Shown here: positions 1 to 8,948 of the stretch, piece by piece
Layout: each line of letters begins with the position of its first letter
Numbering within the stretch: position 1 is the first letter of the stretch
DNA from: Segetibacter sp. 3557_3
Lineage (GTDB): Bacteria > Bacteroidota > Bacteroidia > Chitinophagales > Chitinophagaceae
Direction of reading: 5' to 3'
NCBI RefSeq assembly: GCF_004354985.1
Contig: NZ_SMSK01000012.1
Span: forward strand, 62,001-126,000
Length of the DNA: 64,000 bases
Program-made: the position numbers and the translations under genes
Notes under the pieces: model-generated
Seen by the model: only the letters and a program-made list of their open reading frames with translations
What the model was told of the DNA's origin: nothing
Databases searched by the model: none

Positions 1-231
1 ACTTCTGATTTCTGGCTTTATAGTACAGACAGATTTAACCTTAGCAAAGTGCAGCTTACCTACAACCTGCCTGAGAAAGTTTCAGGTAACGCCTTAATTA
101 GAGGTTTGGTAGTATATGTCGCCGGCTCAAATTTGTACACGTTTTCAAAAAACCGTGAAATCCTGGATTTGTCCATTGCCAACACGCCTCAGTTCAGAAA
201 TTATATTGTAGGTATCAGGGCAAAATTTTAA
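1..231 (+). CDS. SusC/RagA-type TonB-dependent receptor, C-terminal fragment
   Basis: The reading frame is open from the first base, so this is the last 76 residues of a gene that begins outside the window. The visible part alternates hydrophobic and polar residues like outer-membrane beta strands and ends in an aromatic residue (AKF), as usual for barrel proteins. A SusD gene starts 30 bp downstream, the standard SusC-SusD order. Such receptors import oligosaccharides across the outer membrane using TonB energy. Substrate is inferred as xylan fragments from the GH10 xylanase that follows the operon. An internal GTG at 49 is not a real start. Confidence 0.85.
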   Translation, partial: TSDFWLYSTDRFNLSKVQLTYNLPEKVSGNALIRGLVVYVAGSNLYTFSKNREILDLSIANTPQFRNYIVGIRAKF

Positions 232-261
232 AGAAACATCTTACGTAGTAAAACGATAATC

Positions 262-2031
262 ATGGGTAAAAACTTACTGGTACTTCTTATAGTCGCACTA
301 GCGTTCGGCGGCTGTAGAAAGAACCTTGTTCCTCTCGACGATAACCATCGCACATTAGAAGATATTTATGCTGACGCCGGCTATGCCGAAGGAATATTAA
401 TGAATGCTTATACAAGGCTTCCAACAAATACATACACGTTTACCGAAGTAGCCACAGACGATGCGGTGACCAACAACAAATTCAGCCCACTCCTTAACAT
501 GGCCCTGGGCTCATGGTCAGCTGCTAGTAACCCGGTTGATCAATGGAACAACTCTTATACCGCCATCATGTACTTAAACCTTTTTCTCCGGGAAGTTGAC
601 AGTGTTAACTGGGCGCCCATGAGTAATAAGGATGTCCGCAGGTTATTTTCGGATCGTCTGAAAGGCGAAGTTTACGGGCTAAGGGCACTTTTTATGTTTC
701 ATCTTCTTCAGTCTCATGCCGGTTACAGTACCAGTGGCGAACTATTGGGTGTGCCGATCATTACTGAAGCACTTGAACCAGGTTCGGACTTTAAAAGGCC
801 ACGTAATACATTTGATCAATGTATGCAGCAGATATATGCTGACCTTGCAGAGTCTGAGAAGTATCTTCCATTGGACTATCTCTTCCAGGATATTACAAAC
901 CCTTCTCAATTGCCCGCAAAATACGCTGGTGTTGCAACGGGCGATTATAACCGGGTGTTTGGCAGGTTTGCAAGGCAACGTATGTCGGGCCGTATTGTAA
1001 AAGCGATCAGAGCCAAGGCAGCCCTGCTTGCCGCAAGTCCGGCATTCAATCCACAGTCACTGCAAAGTAAGTGGGAGGCTGCAGCAAATTTTGCAGGAGA
1101 AGTGCTGACCTTAAATGGAGGTGTCAACGGCATGGACCCCCAGGGAGGTTTGTTTTACACTTCCACGAATATCAATGCACTTAATCTCAATCCATCGTCA
1201 GGTTCACCAGTTGAACAACGCGAGATGTTGTGGAGAGGCAATATTGTAAATACAAGCAACTTAGAAGTCGACAATTACCCTCCAACTCTCTTTGGAAATG
1301 GACGGGTTAATCCAACGCAAAACTTAGTTGACGCCTTTCCTATGGCAAACGGCTACCCCATAACCAATCCTGCAAGTGGATATGTAGCGACTAACCCGTA
1401 TAATAACCGGGATCCTAGGTTGAGGAACTACATAGTTGTTAACGGCACCACCATGAGAAGTACTACCATCTTTACCAAGTCCGATAATCCCACAAACGAT
1501 GCGGTTGATGTACTTCCCACCTCCACCAGAACCGGCTATTATATGCGCAAGTTGCTTAACGAAAGTGTGAACGCTAACCCCACCTCCATCAGCAATCAGC
1601 GACATTACCCGGTCCATATCCGGTACACCGAGATATACCTGATTTACGCGGAAGCAGCAAACGAAGCCTGGGGACCTACAGGTACGGGAACCCACGGGTT
1701 TTCGGCCCGCGATGTTATTGCCGCTATACGCAGGAGAGCGACGATAACTCAGCCGGATAATTACCTGGCAACAATTGGTACAAAAGAAGAGATGCGCAGC
1801 CTGATCCGCAACGAAAGAAGACTGGAACTGAGCTTTGAAGGTTTTCGTTTTTGGGACCTGCGCCGCTGGAAGGAAAACCTGAATGATCCTGCAAGAGGGG
1901 TGCTCATAAACAATAACGTTTACAACATCAGAACGGTGGAAAGCAGGCAGTATACCAATGATATGTATTATGGTCCTATTCCTTTAACCGAAGCACTGAA
2001 GGCCAATCTTCAACAAAACAAAGGCTGGTAA
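262..2031 (+). CDS. SusD/RagB-family outer-membrane glycan-binding lipoprotein
   Basis: 589 residues. The N-terminus is a lipoprotein signal with a lipobox at FGGC (Cys18), so the protein should be anchored in the outer membrane and face outward. The SusD hallmark near the C-terminus, around residues 515-535, is present (RNERRLELSFEGFRFWDLRRW). In this family the protein caps its SusC partner and hands over oligosaccharide. It lies 30 bp after the SusC fragment and 31 bp before a second surface lipoprotein, which indicates one operon. Placement next to a GH10 xylanase suggests xylo-oligosaccharide ligands; that is inference. Confidence 0.93.
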   Translation: MGKNLLVLLIVALAFGGCRKNLVPLDDNHRTLEDIYADAGYAEGILMNAYTRLPTNTYTFTEVATDDAVTNNKFSPLLNMALGSWSAASNPVDQWNNSYTAIMYLNLFLREVDSVNWAPMSNKDVRRLFSDRLKGEVYGLRALFMFHLLQSHAGYSTSGELLGVPIITEALEPGSDFKRPRNTFDQCMQQIYADLAESEKYLPLDYLFQDITNPSQLPAKYAGVATGDYNRVFGRFARQRMSGRIVKAIRAKAALLAASPAFNPQSLQSKWEAAANFAGEVLTLNGGVNGMDPQGGLFYTSTNINALNLNPSSGSPVEQREMLWRGNIVNTSNLEVDNYPPTLFGNGRVNPTQNLVDAFPMANGYPITNPASGYVATNPYNNRDPRLRNYIVVNGTTMRSTTIFTKSDNPTNDAVDVLPTSTRTGYYMRKLLNESVNANPTSISNQRHYPVHIRYTEIYLIYAEAANEAWGPTGTGTHGFSARDVIAAIRRRATITQPDNYLATIGTKEEMRSLIRNERRLELSFEGFRFWDLRRWKENLNDPARGVLINNNVYNIRTVESRQYTNDMYYGPIPLTEALKANLQQNKGW

Positions 2032-2062
2032 AATCGGTTTTACAATCATCAAGACAATTAAC

Positions 2063-3091
2063 ATGAAAAGACTTTTTTTAATATCCTCTTTATTCCTTCT
2101 TGTACTAACAGCCTGTAACAAGGATTGGGAATTTCCTGACTACAAGTTTTCTACGGTATATTTTCCTTATCAATCGCCGGTAAGAACGCTGGTACTGGGG
2201 GAAGATATCTTTGATAACACTTTGGATAACCAACGGAAGTTTTCCGTTATGGCTACCATGGGTGGTGTTTACGAAAACAAGAAAGATGTAACACTTGACG
2301 TTTTGGTAGAGAATACGCTTACCCAGCGGTTAAAATTCAATACGGCGACCGGTGATGATGTAGTTGCTTTGCCAGCTAACTATTATACTTTGCCTCAGGA
2401 CATGAAGATCAGAATCCCTGCCGGCAAGGTTATGGGTGGAATGGAAGTTCAGCTTACTGATGCGTTTTTCGCAGATCCCCGCTCAATTAAAAATACTTTC
2501 GTTCTTCCCCTCAAGATTGTTTCGGTAACCAATGCAGACTCAATCTTAAAGGGCACAAGTAGCAAGACTACTCCTGATCCGCGTCAGGCGGGCGACTGGG
2601 GTGTAGCGCCGAAGGATTATGTGCTGTATGCGGTTAAATACATCAATCCTTTTCATGGTGCCTATTTGCGCAGGGGTATCGATGAAGTGAAAGGAAATAA
2701 TGGAAACACTGCCCTTGATACCACAGTTGTTTATCGGAATGCTTTTGTAGAGCAAGACGAGGTGGTTAGCCTTTTCACCAGATCGCTGACACAGGATAGT
2801 ATATCGTTAAACGCAAAGAACAAGGGGAATATCAATGCTCCATTCCGGTTGGTGCTAACCTTTGATAATGCCGGAAAATGTACCGTCTCGGCCGTTCCTT
2901 CTGCAACGTATACCGTTTCAGGTAGCGGGCAGTTCGTTAAAAAAGGCGACATGTGGGGAAATGAAAAAAGAGATGTGCTGCATTTGAAATACCAGGTTAA
3001 TTTCGGTACTACTACACATAATCTTACCGATACGCTGGTAATGCGCGACCGGGCGGTTAAGTTTGAAACCTTTTCCATGGTCGTAAATTAA
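2063..3091 (+). CDS. DUF1735/DUF5627-type surface lipoprotein, probable glycan-binding protein
   Basis: 342 residues with lipoprotein signal (LTAC, Cys18). The N-terminal part matches in style the DUF1735 (BT_3987-like) domain of Bacteroidetes polysaccharide loci; the second half, from about residue 190 (YINPFHGAYLRRG onward), looks like DUF5627. No catalytic motif is visible. Proteins in this position, third after SusC and SusD and before a GH10 gene, act as surface glycan-binding proteins in known xylan loci (XusE-type). Domain names come from recognition of the sequence style, not from a profile search. A hairpin terminator follows at 3126. Confidence 0.75.
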   Translation: MKRLFLISSLFLLVLTACNKDWEFPDYKFSTVYFPYQSPVRTLVLGEDIFDNTLDNQRKFSVMATMGGVYENKKDVTLDVLVENTLTQRLKFNTATGDDVVALPANYYTLPQDMKIRIPAGKVMGGMEVQLTDAFFADPRSIKNTFVLPLKIVSVTNADSILKGTSSKTTPDPRQAGDWGVAPKDYVLYAVKYINPFHGAYLRRGIDEVKGNNGNTALDTTVVYRNAFVEQDEVVSLFTRSLTQDSISLNAKNKGNINAPFRLVLTFDNAGKCTVSAVPSATYTVSGSGQFVKKGDMWGNEKRDVLHLKYQVNFGTTTHNLTDTLVMRDRAVKFETFSMVVN

Positions 3092-3125
3092 TAATCCTCC
3101 AACCACATAACGCATAGGTCTTACA

Positions 3126-3157
3126 AAGCAAGCCCGGGCTTCTTACCGGGTTTGCTT
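3126..3157 (+). terminator. Hairpin terminator after the first SusCD operon
   Basis: A 12-bp stem (AAGCAAGCCCGG pairing with CCGGGTTTGCTT, one G-T pair) encloses an 8-base loop, 34 bp after the lipoprotein stop codon. The T-run after the stem is weak. The remaining sequence from 3158 to the GH10 start holds no recognisable gene, so GH10 probably has its own promoter in this gap. Confidence 0.6.
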
Positions 3158-3459
3158 TGCTACCAAACCAGACTTATTAAATCCATTAGGCTTTTCAGGC
3201 GCGGTGAGTTGACAATGGTCACTTCGCGCGCTATGACACGCATTGTTGTTCCGGTTTGCCGTTGATGCAAGCTGGAACAGCATTAGCAATGCTAATGAGG
3301 TTAACTGAAAGACATGAGCATCTCGTATGCTTGAAGTAGCACTCGTTAGGTAACAGCACTTCTTACCTATACTCTTTCCGGTTTAAACGAGGCAATGCAC
3401 GAGTTGCTTTGACCCAATTGTATAATCGAACACCCACAATATTCTTTTCAATAACAATC

Positions 3460-4572
3460 ATGAATTCGATGAAATCTTACCTGCTGCTATTAAGTACGCT
3501 TTGTATTGCAGTCCTGTTTAGCCGGTGCACGGGAAAGATGTCCGCGCAAAATGCTACGCAATCGTCGCGATCCACAAAAGGTCTTAAGGACTACTATAAA
3601 AATTACTTCACCATGGGGGTCGCTGTATCCCCACGGGAGTTAAGAACAGATGCAGCTAAGCTGGTTGCTGAACACTTTGCCAGTGTTACACCCGAAAACG
3701 CCATGAAGATGGGGCCGATACATCCCAGGGAAAATGAATACTTCTGGTCAGATGCCGATACCATTGTTGCCTTTGCCAAAAAGAATAAAATGAAAGTACG
3801 TGGTCATACCCTCGTATGGCATGCACAAACACCCAACTGGCTCTTTACAGGAGCTAATGGCGACACGGTATCGAAACAGCTATTGTTGCAAAGAATGAAA
3901 GATCATATCACTACTGTTGTTAACCGCTATAAAGGCAGCATCTATGCATGGGATGTTGTTAACGAAGCAATAGACGATAATAACCAGCTTTACCTGCGCA
4001 ATACTGCATGGTACCGCATTTGTGGCGAAGAATTCATTGCCAAAGCATTCGAGTATGCACACGCAGCCGATCCCAAAGCAGTACTTTTCTACAACGATTA
4101 CAACACCGAAAACCCTGGAAAGCGGGATCGTATTTTCAAGCTGGTAAAAGGTTTGAAAGACGCCGGTGTACCCATTCACGGAGTCGGTTTGCAGGGCCAT
4201 TGGTCTGTAAACAACCCCAGTCGCGAAGAGCTCGAGCAATCGATAAAAATGTTTTCTTCTCTTGGTCTCCAGGTACAGGTCACCGAGCTGGATGTCTCGG
4301 TTTATGCGGGCCGCCAGGGTGGTCAGCTCATCAACGGACAGCGCGATACTTCAAGCACCTTTACAGCTGAAATGGAGCAACAGCAACTGGAGAAGTATAA
4401 AATGGTATTTGATGTATTTCGTAAATACAAAAAGGAGTTAACGGGTGTTACTTTTTGGAATATCTCTGATCGTTATAGCTGGCTTGATGGGCGCGGGCGC
4501 AAAAACTACCCGCTCCTGTTCGATAGAAACCTCCAGCCAAAAAAGGCCTTTTGGGAAGTTGTAAATTTTTAG
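3460..4572 (+). CDS. GH10 endo-1,4-beta-xylanase
   Basis: 370 residues from the ATG at 3460; the open frame extends upstream to a TTG at 3409, but the signal sequence starts at MNSMKSYLL. The catalytic acid/base is Glu169 in WDVVNEAID and the nucleophile Glu276 in VTELDVS; their spacing of 107 is right for GH10. WHAQTPNW and the family's ASVTPENAMK-type motif (here FASVTPENAMKMG) are also present. It cleaves internal xylan linkages. The signal ends at Cys23, but the residues before it are FSR, so Arg at -1 makes this a poor lipobox; surface lipoprotein or soluble periplasmic enzyme are both possible. It follows a SusC/SusD/surface-lipoprotein operon, as in known xylan loci. Confidence 0.96.
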   Translation: MNSMKSYLLLLSTLCIAVLFSRCTGKMSAQNATQSSRSTKGLKDYYKNYFTMGVAVSPRELRTDAAKLVAEHFASVTPENAMKMGPIHPRENEYFWSDADTIVAFAKKNKMKVRGHTLVWHAQTPNWLFTGANGDTVSKQLLLQRMKDHITTVVNRYKGSIYAWDVVNEAIDDNNQLYLRNTAWYRICGEEFIAKAFEYAHAADPKAVLFYNDYNTENPGKRDRIFKLVKGLKDAGVPIHGVGLQGHWSVNNPSREELEQSIKMFSSLGLQVQVTELDVSVYAGRQGGQLINGQRDTSSTFTAEMEQQQLEKYKMVFDVFRKYKKELTGVTFWNISDRYSWLDGRGRKNYPLLFDRNLQPKKAFWEVVNF

Positions 4573-5625
4573 AATTATTTGTCGTTTGTTTTAAGGGGCA
4601 CGATGTGCTGCATGCCTTTACACCATCACCTTTAAACATGAAGGTGAACTACGCTAACAGCAATATGGGCCACCCCGCTAACCTGGTAACACGATGCCGA
4701 TAATGGCTTTGGGTTACTAGGATTGTGGTTTGAAATGGACCAGGTGTGGCTCATGGACAGATCCTGCTCCGGTATGGTTTGTCAACCACAGATTGAAGAG
4801 CGCTATTAGAAGACCTTAGACGTTACGTTCTCACAATATCCGTTCAGGGCTTAGCAGAACTTCTCAACTAAAAATTAGATACAATAACCTTAAGCAGTTT
4901 TAGAAAAGGTCAATGCGATAACGGTTTGGAGCGATGTTTTCCCGCAGTCAACCTGCTTATAGTCATACCACCCGGCCAGTACCTAAGCTCAAGGGCTGCA
5001 TGAGCTTCAGACTAAAAAAGCCTTGTTTCTTAGGTATAGACTCCAGGGTATCTGATAAAATAATTTCTTTAACTTGCTTCAGGGGCGAATAGTTTCCGGT
5101 CAACCAATCATTACTTGAATCCGGTAGTCAGTAGAAGCGGTTCTGGAGTGCTAATTCTTAGCGTGGTTATTTCCATACTTAAACTCCTTGCTTGGCCGCA
5201 TTGGAGGTGCCAATTTCGAGCATTATCTGAATCACCAATGAACCCGGACAAGGTGTGATTCCCAAACTTAGCTTGATCCAAACCGTTTTCCTTGTTTCAT
5301 TGCCAGCGAATAACTGATAGGGGATATGGAGTCTGTAGAATACTTAATTTACCTTACAATTTCGATCCTGTTTATCAGGTCGAAGATTCCCTAAACATTC
5401 ATTGCATCTATTTCAACATTTCAGCTCTGTTAAAACCCGTCTTAATTATAATTTGAGTGAGATTAATTATGGTCATGCGAGTGGGTATTTAAATTGATCA
5501 AACCGGCTCAATCCACCACGCTAATCACATTTAAGTTTTCCTGAGTCCCATCAAAAAAATTAACCATTCAGTTTTTTGAGCATTTGTTTAATGCCGATCA
5601 TACATCAAACGATTCCTGCATAAAT
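4573..5625. other. Gene-free interval, about 1 kb
   Basis: No open frame of useful length on either strand between the GH10 stop and the PQQ dehydrogenase start, with only a short fragment near 4600. I see no tRNA, no strong hairpin and no repeat shared with the other gaps. It may be a decayed gene or old insertion scar, but nothing in the translated frames identifies one. Confidence 0.6.
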
Positions 5626-7893
5626 ATGAAAAAATTTCCAGCGAAAATGACCTGTGCAATTCTTGCACTTTCAACTTTGTTTATCTATGCGTCATTTACT
5701 ACAAACACCCCGGATAAGATTTATTCCAATAGCGACAGTGTTTCAACCTGGCGTCAATACGGTGGTGGACCGGACCAGTCGAAATACTTTAGTGCTTCGC
5801 ACATTACCAAAGAAAATGTGAGCCAGCTCAAGGTGGCCTGGGTTTATCCTACTGCCGATTCCTTTCCAAACTTTTTTAGTCCGATCGTTGTCGATACCAT
5901 CATGTATGTGATGGCCAAAAACTCTTCGCTAGTAGCGGTAAATGCGCAAACCGGTAAAGAGATTTGGATACATGCCAACCTGCAGGGATTAACGCGCAGA
6001 GGAATGAACTACTGGGAGAGTAAAGACCGGAAGGACAGGCGCCTATTATTTACCCTGAACAATACATTGCAGGCTATTGATGCCCTGACCGGGAAGTCTG
6101 TTATGACTTTTGGCAAGGACGGTTATGTGGATATGAGGGAGGGCCTCGGCCGTGTTCCTTCGACCATCAGGAGAATGCAATCGATGATGCCCGGTGTTGT
6201 GTTTGAAGATCTTATCATTATGGGCTCAGCCCCTGGGGAAGGTTATTTTTCTGCACCCGGCGATGTCCGGGCTTATAATGTAGTTACCGGAAAGCTGGCC
6301 TGGACCTTTCATACCATTCCACGCCCCGGTGAATTTGGTTATGATACCTGGCCAAAAGATGCCTATAAATATGTAGGCGGCACAAACGTATGGAGCGAAA
6401 TCTCTATTGATGCTGCAAGAGGCATTGCCTACCTGCCCATTGGTTCGCCAACGTACGACTTTTATGGTGCTGACAGAACCGGAACCAACCTATTTGGCAA
6501 CTGCCTTGTTGCACTAAATGCCCGTACAGGAAAACGGATTTGGCACTTTCAAACGGTGCACCATGATCTTTGGGACTATGACCTTTCTTCTGCACCTCAA
6601 TTAATCACGGTAAAAAAAGAAGGCAAAAATGTTGATGCCGTTGCTGTCGCAACCAAACACGGTTTCATGTTTGTATTCGACCGGTTAAACGGTAAACCAA
6701 TATTCCCTATTGAAGAAAAGCCTTTTCCTGCAAGTCAGATGCCGGGCGAGAAATCGTGGCCCACCCAACCCATTCCAACGGTCGTACCTGATTTTACCAG
6801 GCATGCGGTAACCAAAGAAATGCTCAACCCTTATTTACCTGAAGATGAAAAACAGAAATGGTATAAGCGGATCGCAGCTGCAAAATCAGGACTATTTATG
6901 CCCCTCTCTGATAAGTATGAAACCATTGCGTTACCCGGTGCTTTAGGCGGTGTAAATTTTGGCAATACTGCGTCAAACCCGGGCAAGGGAATGGTGTATA
7001 TCCTCACCCAGGAGTACCCCTCTGTATATAAACTTGAAAAGGTTAAGTCAGCACGTGAACTGATGTCCAAAGACGAGGTAGAGAGAGCCAAGTCGATATT
7101 ATCTACGAGTTGCCGCTCTTGCCATGGCGACAACCTGACCGGAAGAGGTATAGCACCTTCCATTGTTACTTCCGGACAGCGGATGTCATTCGAAGAATTC
7201 AAAACAGTTTTGTCGGTTGGCCGTGGTCAGATGCCTGGTTTTGCCCATATCGACGAACAAAGAATGATTGCTGTTCACCGCTACCTCGGTGGTAGTCCTC
7301 TTCCAAGAGCAGGTTTTGGTCCCAGAAGAAGTCAGGCATCAAGAACCCCGGAGGGACCTGTAGTGGCTTCGGGTGGCGCACCAGTTAAACCAGATGTAGA
7401 CCCGGTTCCCGCAATGAATGATTATCCTAAACCGGTACCTCATCCGGCAAGCCGCTACACAACAGATTACGGTACCGCATGGCCCAATTTGTTGGGGCCA
7501 ACCTGGGCATGGGTTATGGCATATGATCTTAATAGCGGTACCGTAAAATGGAAACAACCACTCGGCGAAGATTCGGCTGCTATGGCCAGGGGTGATAAAA
7601 CATCCGGCGCCGTAAACGGCTCGCAACGTAAAGGCATGATTGTTACATCAACCGGGGTGCTCTTTTGTAACGGTAAGGGTGGAAAATTATATGCTTATGA
7701 TGCAGATAATGGAAAACTCTTATGGGAGACCACGTTAAGTAATGAGTCAAATGCCCAGCCGATAATGTATGAGTTGAATGGTAAACAATTCCTCGTGGTT
7801 AATTCAACAGCAGGTTTCTCCAGGGATAGTTATGACCACTCTAAAAAGGCTGGTGCTTTACCAAGGGGTTATGTAGTGTACTCGTTGCCTTAA
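5626..7893 (+). CDS. PQQ-dependent aldose/alcohol dehydrogenase with inserted cytochrome c domain
   Basis: 755 residues from the ATG at 5626, chosen because MKKFPAKMTC begins a Sec signal; a TTG frame start at 5584 adds 14 unlikely residues. Propeller motifs of the quinoprotein family are clear: WRQYGGGPDQSKYF, ALNARTGKRIWHFQ, WDYDL and, near the end, AYDADNGKLLWET. A haem c motif CRSCH lies at about residue 496, with a probable Met ligand in GQMPGF, and the propeller resumes afterwards (WAWVMAYDLNSGTVKW), so the haem domain sits inside the propeller sequence. Family members oxidise aldoses or alcohols in the periplasm and pass electrons to the respiratory chain. Glucose or xylose to aldonolactone is a reasonable guess. 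No PQQ synthesis genes are in the window. Confidence 0.9.
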   Translation: MKKFPAKMTCAILALSTLFIYASFTTNTPDKIYSNSDSVSTWRQYGGGPDQSKYFSASHITKENVSQLKVAWVYPTADSFPNFFSPIVVDTIMYVMAKNSSLVAVNAQTGKEIWIHANLQGLTRRGMNYWESKDRKDRRLLFTLNNTLQAIDALTGKSVMTFGKDGYVDMREGLGRVPSTIRRMQSMMPGVVFEDLIIMGSAPGEGYFSAPGDVRAYNVVTGKLAWTFHTIPRPGEFGYDTWPKDAYKYVGGTNVWSEISIDAARGIAYLPIGSPTYDFYGADRTGTNLFGNCLVALNARTGKRIWHFQTVHHDLWDYDLSSAPQLITVKKEGKNVDAVAVATKHGFMFVFDRLNGKPIFPIEEKPFPASQMPGEKSWPTQPIPTVVPDFTRHAVTKEMLNPYLPEDEKQKWYKRIAAAKSGLFMPLSDKYETIALPGALGGVNFGNTASNPGKGMVYILTQEYPSVYKLEKVKSARELMSKDEVERAKSILSTSCRSCHGDNLTGRGIAPSIVTSGQRMSFEEFKTVLSVGRGQMPGFAHIDEQRMIAVHRYLGGSPLPRAGFGPRRSQASRTPEGPVVASGGAPVKPDVDPVPAMNDYPKPVPHPASRYTTDYGTAWPNLLGPTWAWVMAYDLNSGTVKWKQPLGEDSAAMARGDKTSGAVNGSQRKGMIVTSTGVLFCNGKGGKLYAYDADNGKLLWETTLSNESNAQPIMYELNGKQFLVVNSTAGFSRDSYDHSKKAGALPRGYVVYSLP

Positions 7894-7940
7894 GCAAGCA
7901 GTATAATGATGAAGTATGAATCATGAATGCATTTATACTT

Positions 7941-8858
7941 CATCATTCCCATTGCGGGCGCAGCAAAGCAATCCCGTGTTAATGCAGAAGTATGAATGAT
8001 GAATGCATTTGTACTTCATCGTTCGTCATTGCGCGCGCAGCAAAGCAATCCCAAGTTGTAGCATCGTAAGCATATGTTAGCAGAAGCAAACCCTTGCCAA
8101 TCGTCATTGCGCGCGCAGCAAAGCAATCCCGTGTTAATGCAGAAGTATGAATGATGAATGCATTTGTAATCTGCAATTCGTCATTGCGCGCGCAGCAAAG
8201 CAATCCCTTTATTTAATTTTGAAGTATGAATGATGAATGCATTTGTAATCTGCCAATCGTCATTGCGCGCGCAGCAAAGCAATCTCATGTTGTGGCATCG
8301 TAAGCATATGTTAGCAGAAGCAATCCCTTGCCATTCGTCATTGCGCGGCAGCAAGGCAATCCCATGTTAATGCAGAAGTATGAATGATGAATGCATTTGT
8401 AATCTGCCAATCGTCATTGCGCGCGCAGCAAAGGAATCTCATGTTGTGGCATCGTAAGCATAATATTAGCAGAAGCAAACCCTTGCTTATCGTCATTGCG
8501 CGCGCAGCAAAGCAATTCCTTTTTTCTAATGATGAAGTATGAGTGAATATCGTTTACTTAACGTGAGTTGCAGAAATTGGTGAATAAAGCGATGCGGTAC
8601 AAGGGAGTGACACAACGATGGCAAATAGAATTGCCACAGCTGGTCACCAAAGATTTCTCTTAAGTAAACGACATTGAACTATGAATGATGAATGCATTGG
8701 TTATCTGCCATTCATCATGCTTACTGCTCACCGGAGCAATCCGAAGTTGTGGCGTCGTAAGCATATGTTAGCAGAAGCAAACCCTTGCCAATCGTCATTG
8801 CCCGCGCAGCAAAGCAATCCCATGTTGTAGCATCGTAAGCATGTGTTAGCAGCAGCAA
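7941..8858. repeat. Alternating three-module intergenic repeat array
   Basis: Module A is about 30 bp and contains CATTGCGCGCGCAGCAAAGC; copies begin near 7943, 8023, 8101, 8178, 8257, 8335, 8411, 8490, 8711 (decayed) and 8792. Between A copies lie one of two spacers that are themselves repeated. Module B, about 47 bp, contains GAAGTATGAATGATGAATGC (near 7976, 8131, 8208, 8364, and one interrupted copy at 8521/8677). Module C, about 48 bp, contains GCATCGTAAGCATATGTTAG (near 8053, 8287, 8441, 8743, 8822). The order is A-B-A-C-A-B-A-B-A-C-A-B-A-C-A, then a disrupted part. No coding sequence is credible. Module A resembles a dispersed intergenic repeat seen in many bacteria. Confidence 0.92.
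8541..8680 (-). mobile_element. MITE-like element, copy 1, nested in the repeat array
   Basis: The ends are inverted repeats: AATATCGTTTACTTAA at 8546-8561 and its near-complement CTTAAGTAAACGACATTG at 8659-8676. The internal 100 bp has no open frame. It interrupts a module B copy of the surrounding array; TATGA lies directly outside both ends, consistent with a 5-bp target duplication. Read on the minus strand it matches a second copy at 38490-38640, including TGGTGACCAGC, TTCTATTTGCCATCGTTG and CTTGTAC blocks. It is therefore a small non-autonomous element; no transposase is in the window. Confidence 0.75.
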
Positions 8859-8868
8859 GAACCAAGGC

Positions 8869-8899
8869 AAAAAAAGGGCCCTGTGTAAAACAGGGCCCT
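8869..8899 (-). terminator. Rho-independent terminator of the cupin gene
   Basis: A perfect 10-bp stem, AGGGCCCTGT pairing with ACAGGGCCCT around a 5-base loop, is followed on the minus strand by a run of seven T. It lies about 50 bp after the stop of the minus-strand cupin gene at 8949 and separates it from the repeat array. Confidence 0.9.
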
Positions 8900-8948
8900 G
8901 GACGAACCTTCAGGATTAGTAAGAATCTAAAGGTAAATATCGCTCATT

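Noticed and set aside
7941-8858. CRISPR array
   Set aside because: The regular 30-bp repeat with 47-48 bp spacers looks CRISPR-like, but the spacers are only two sequences used again and again, and no cas gene is in the window.
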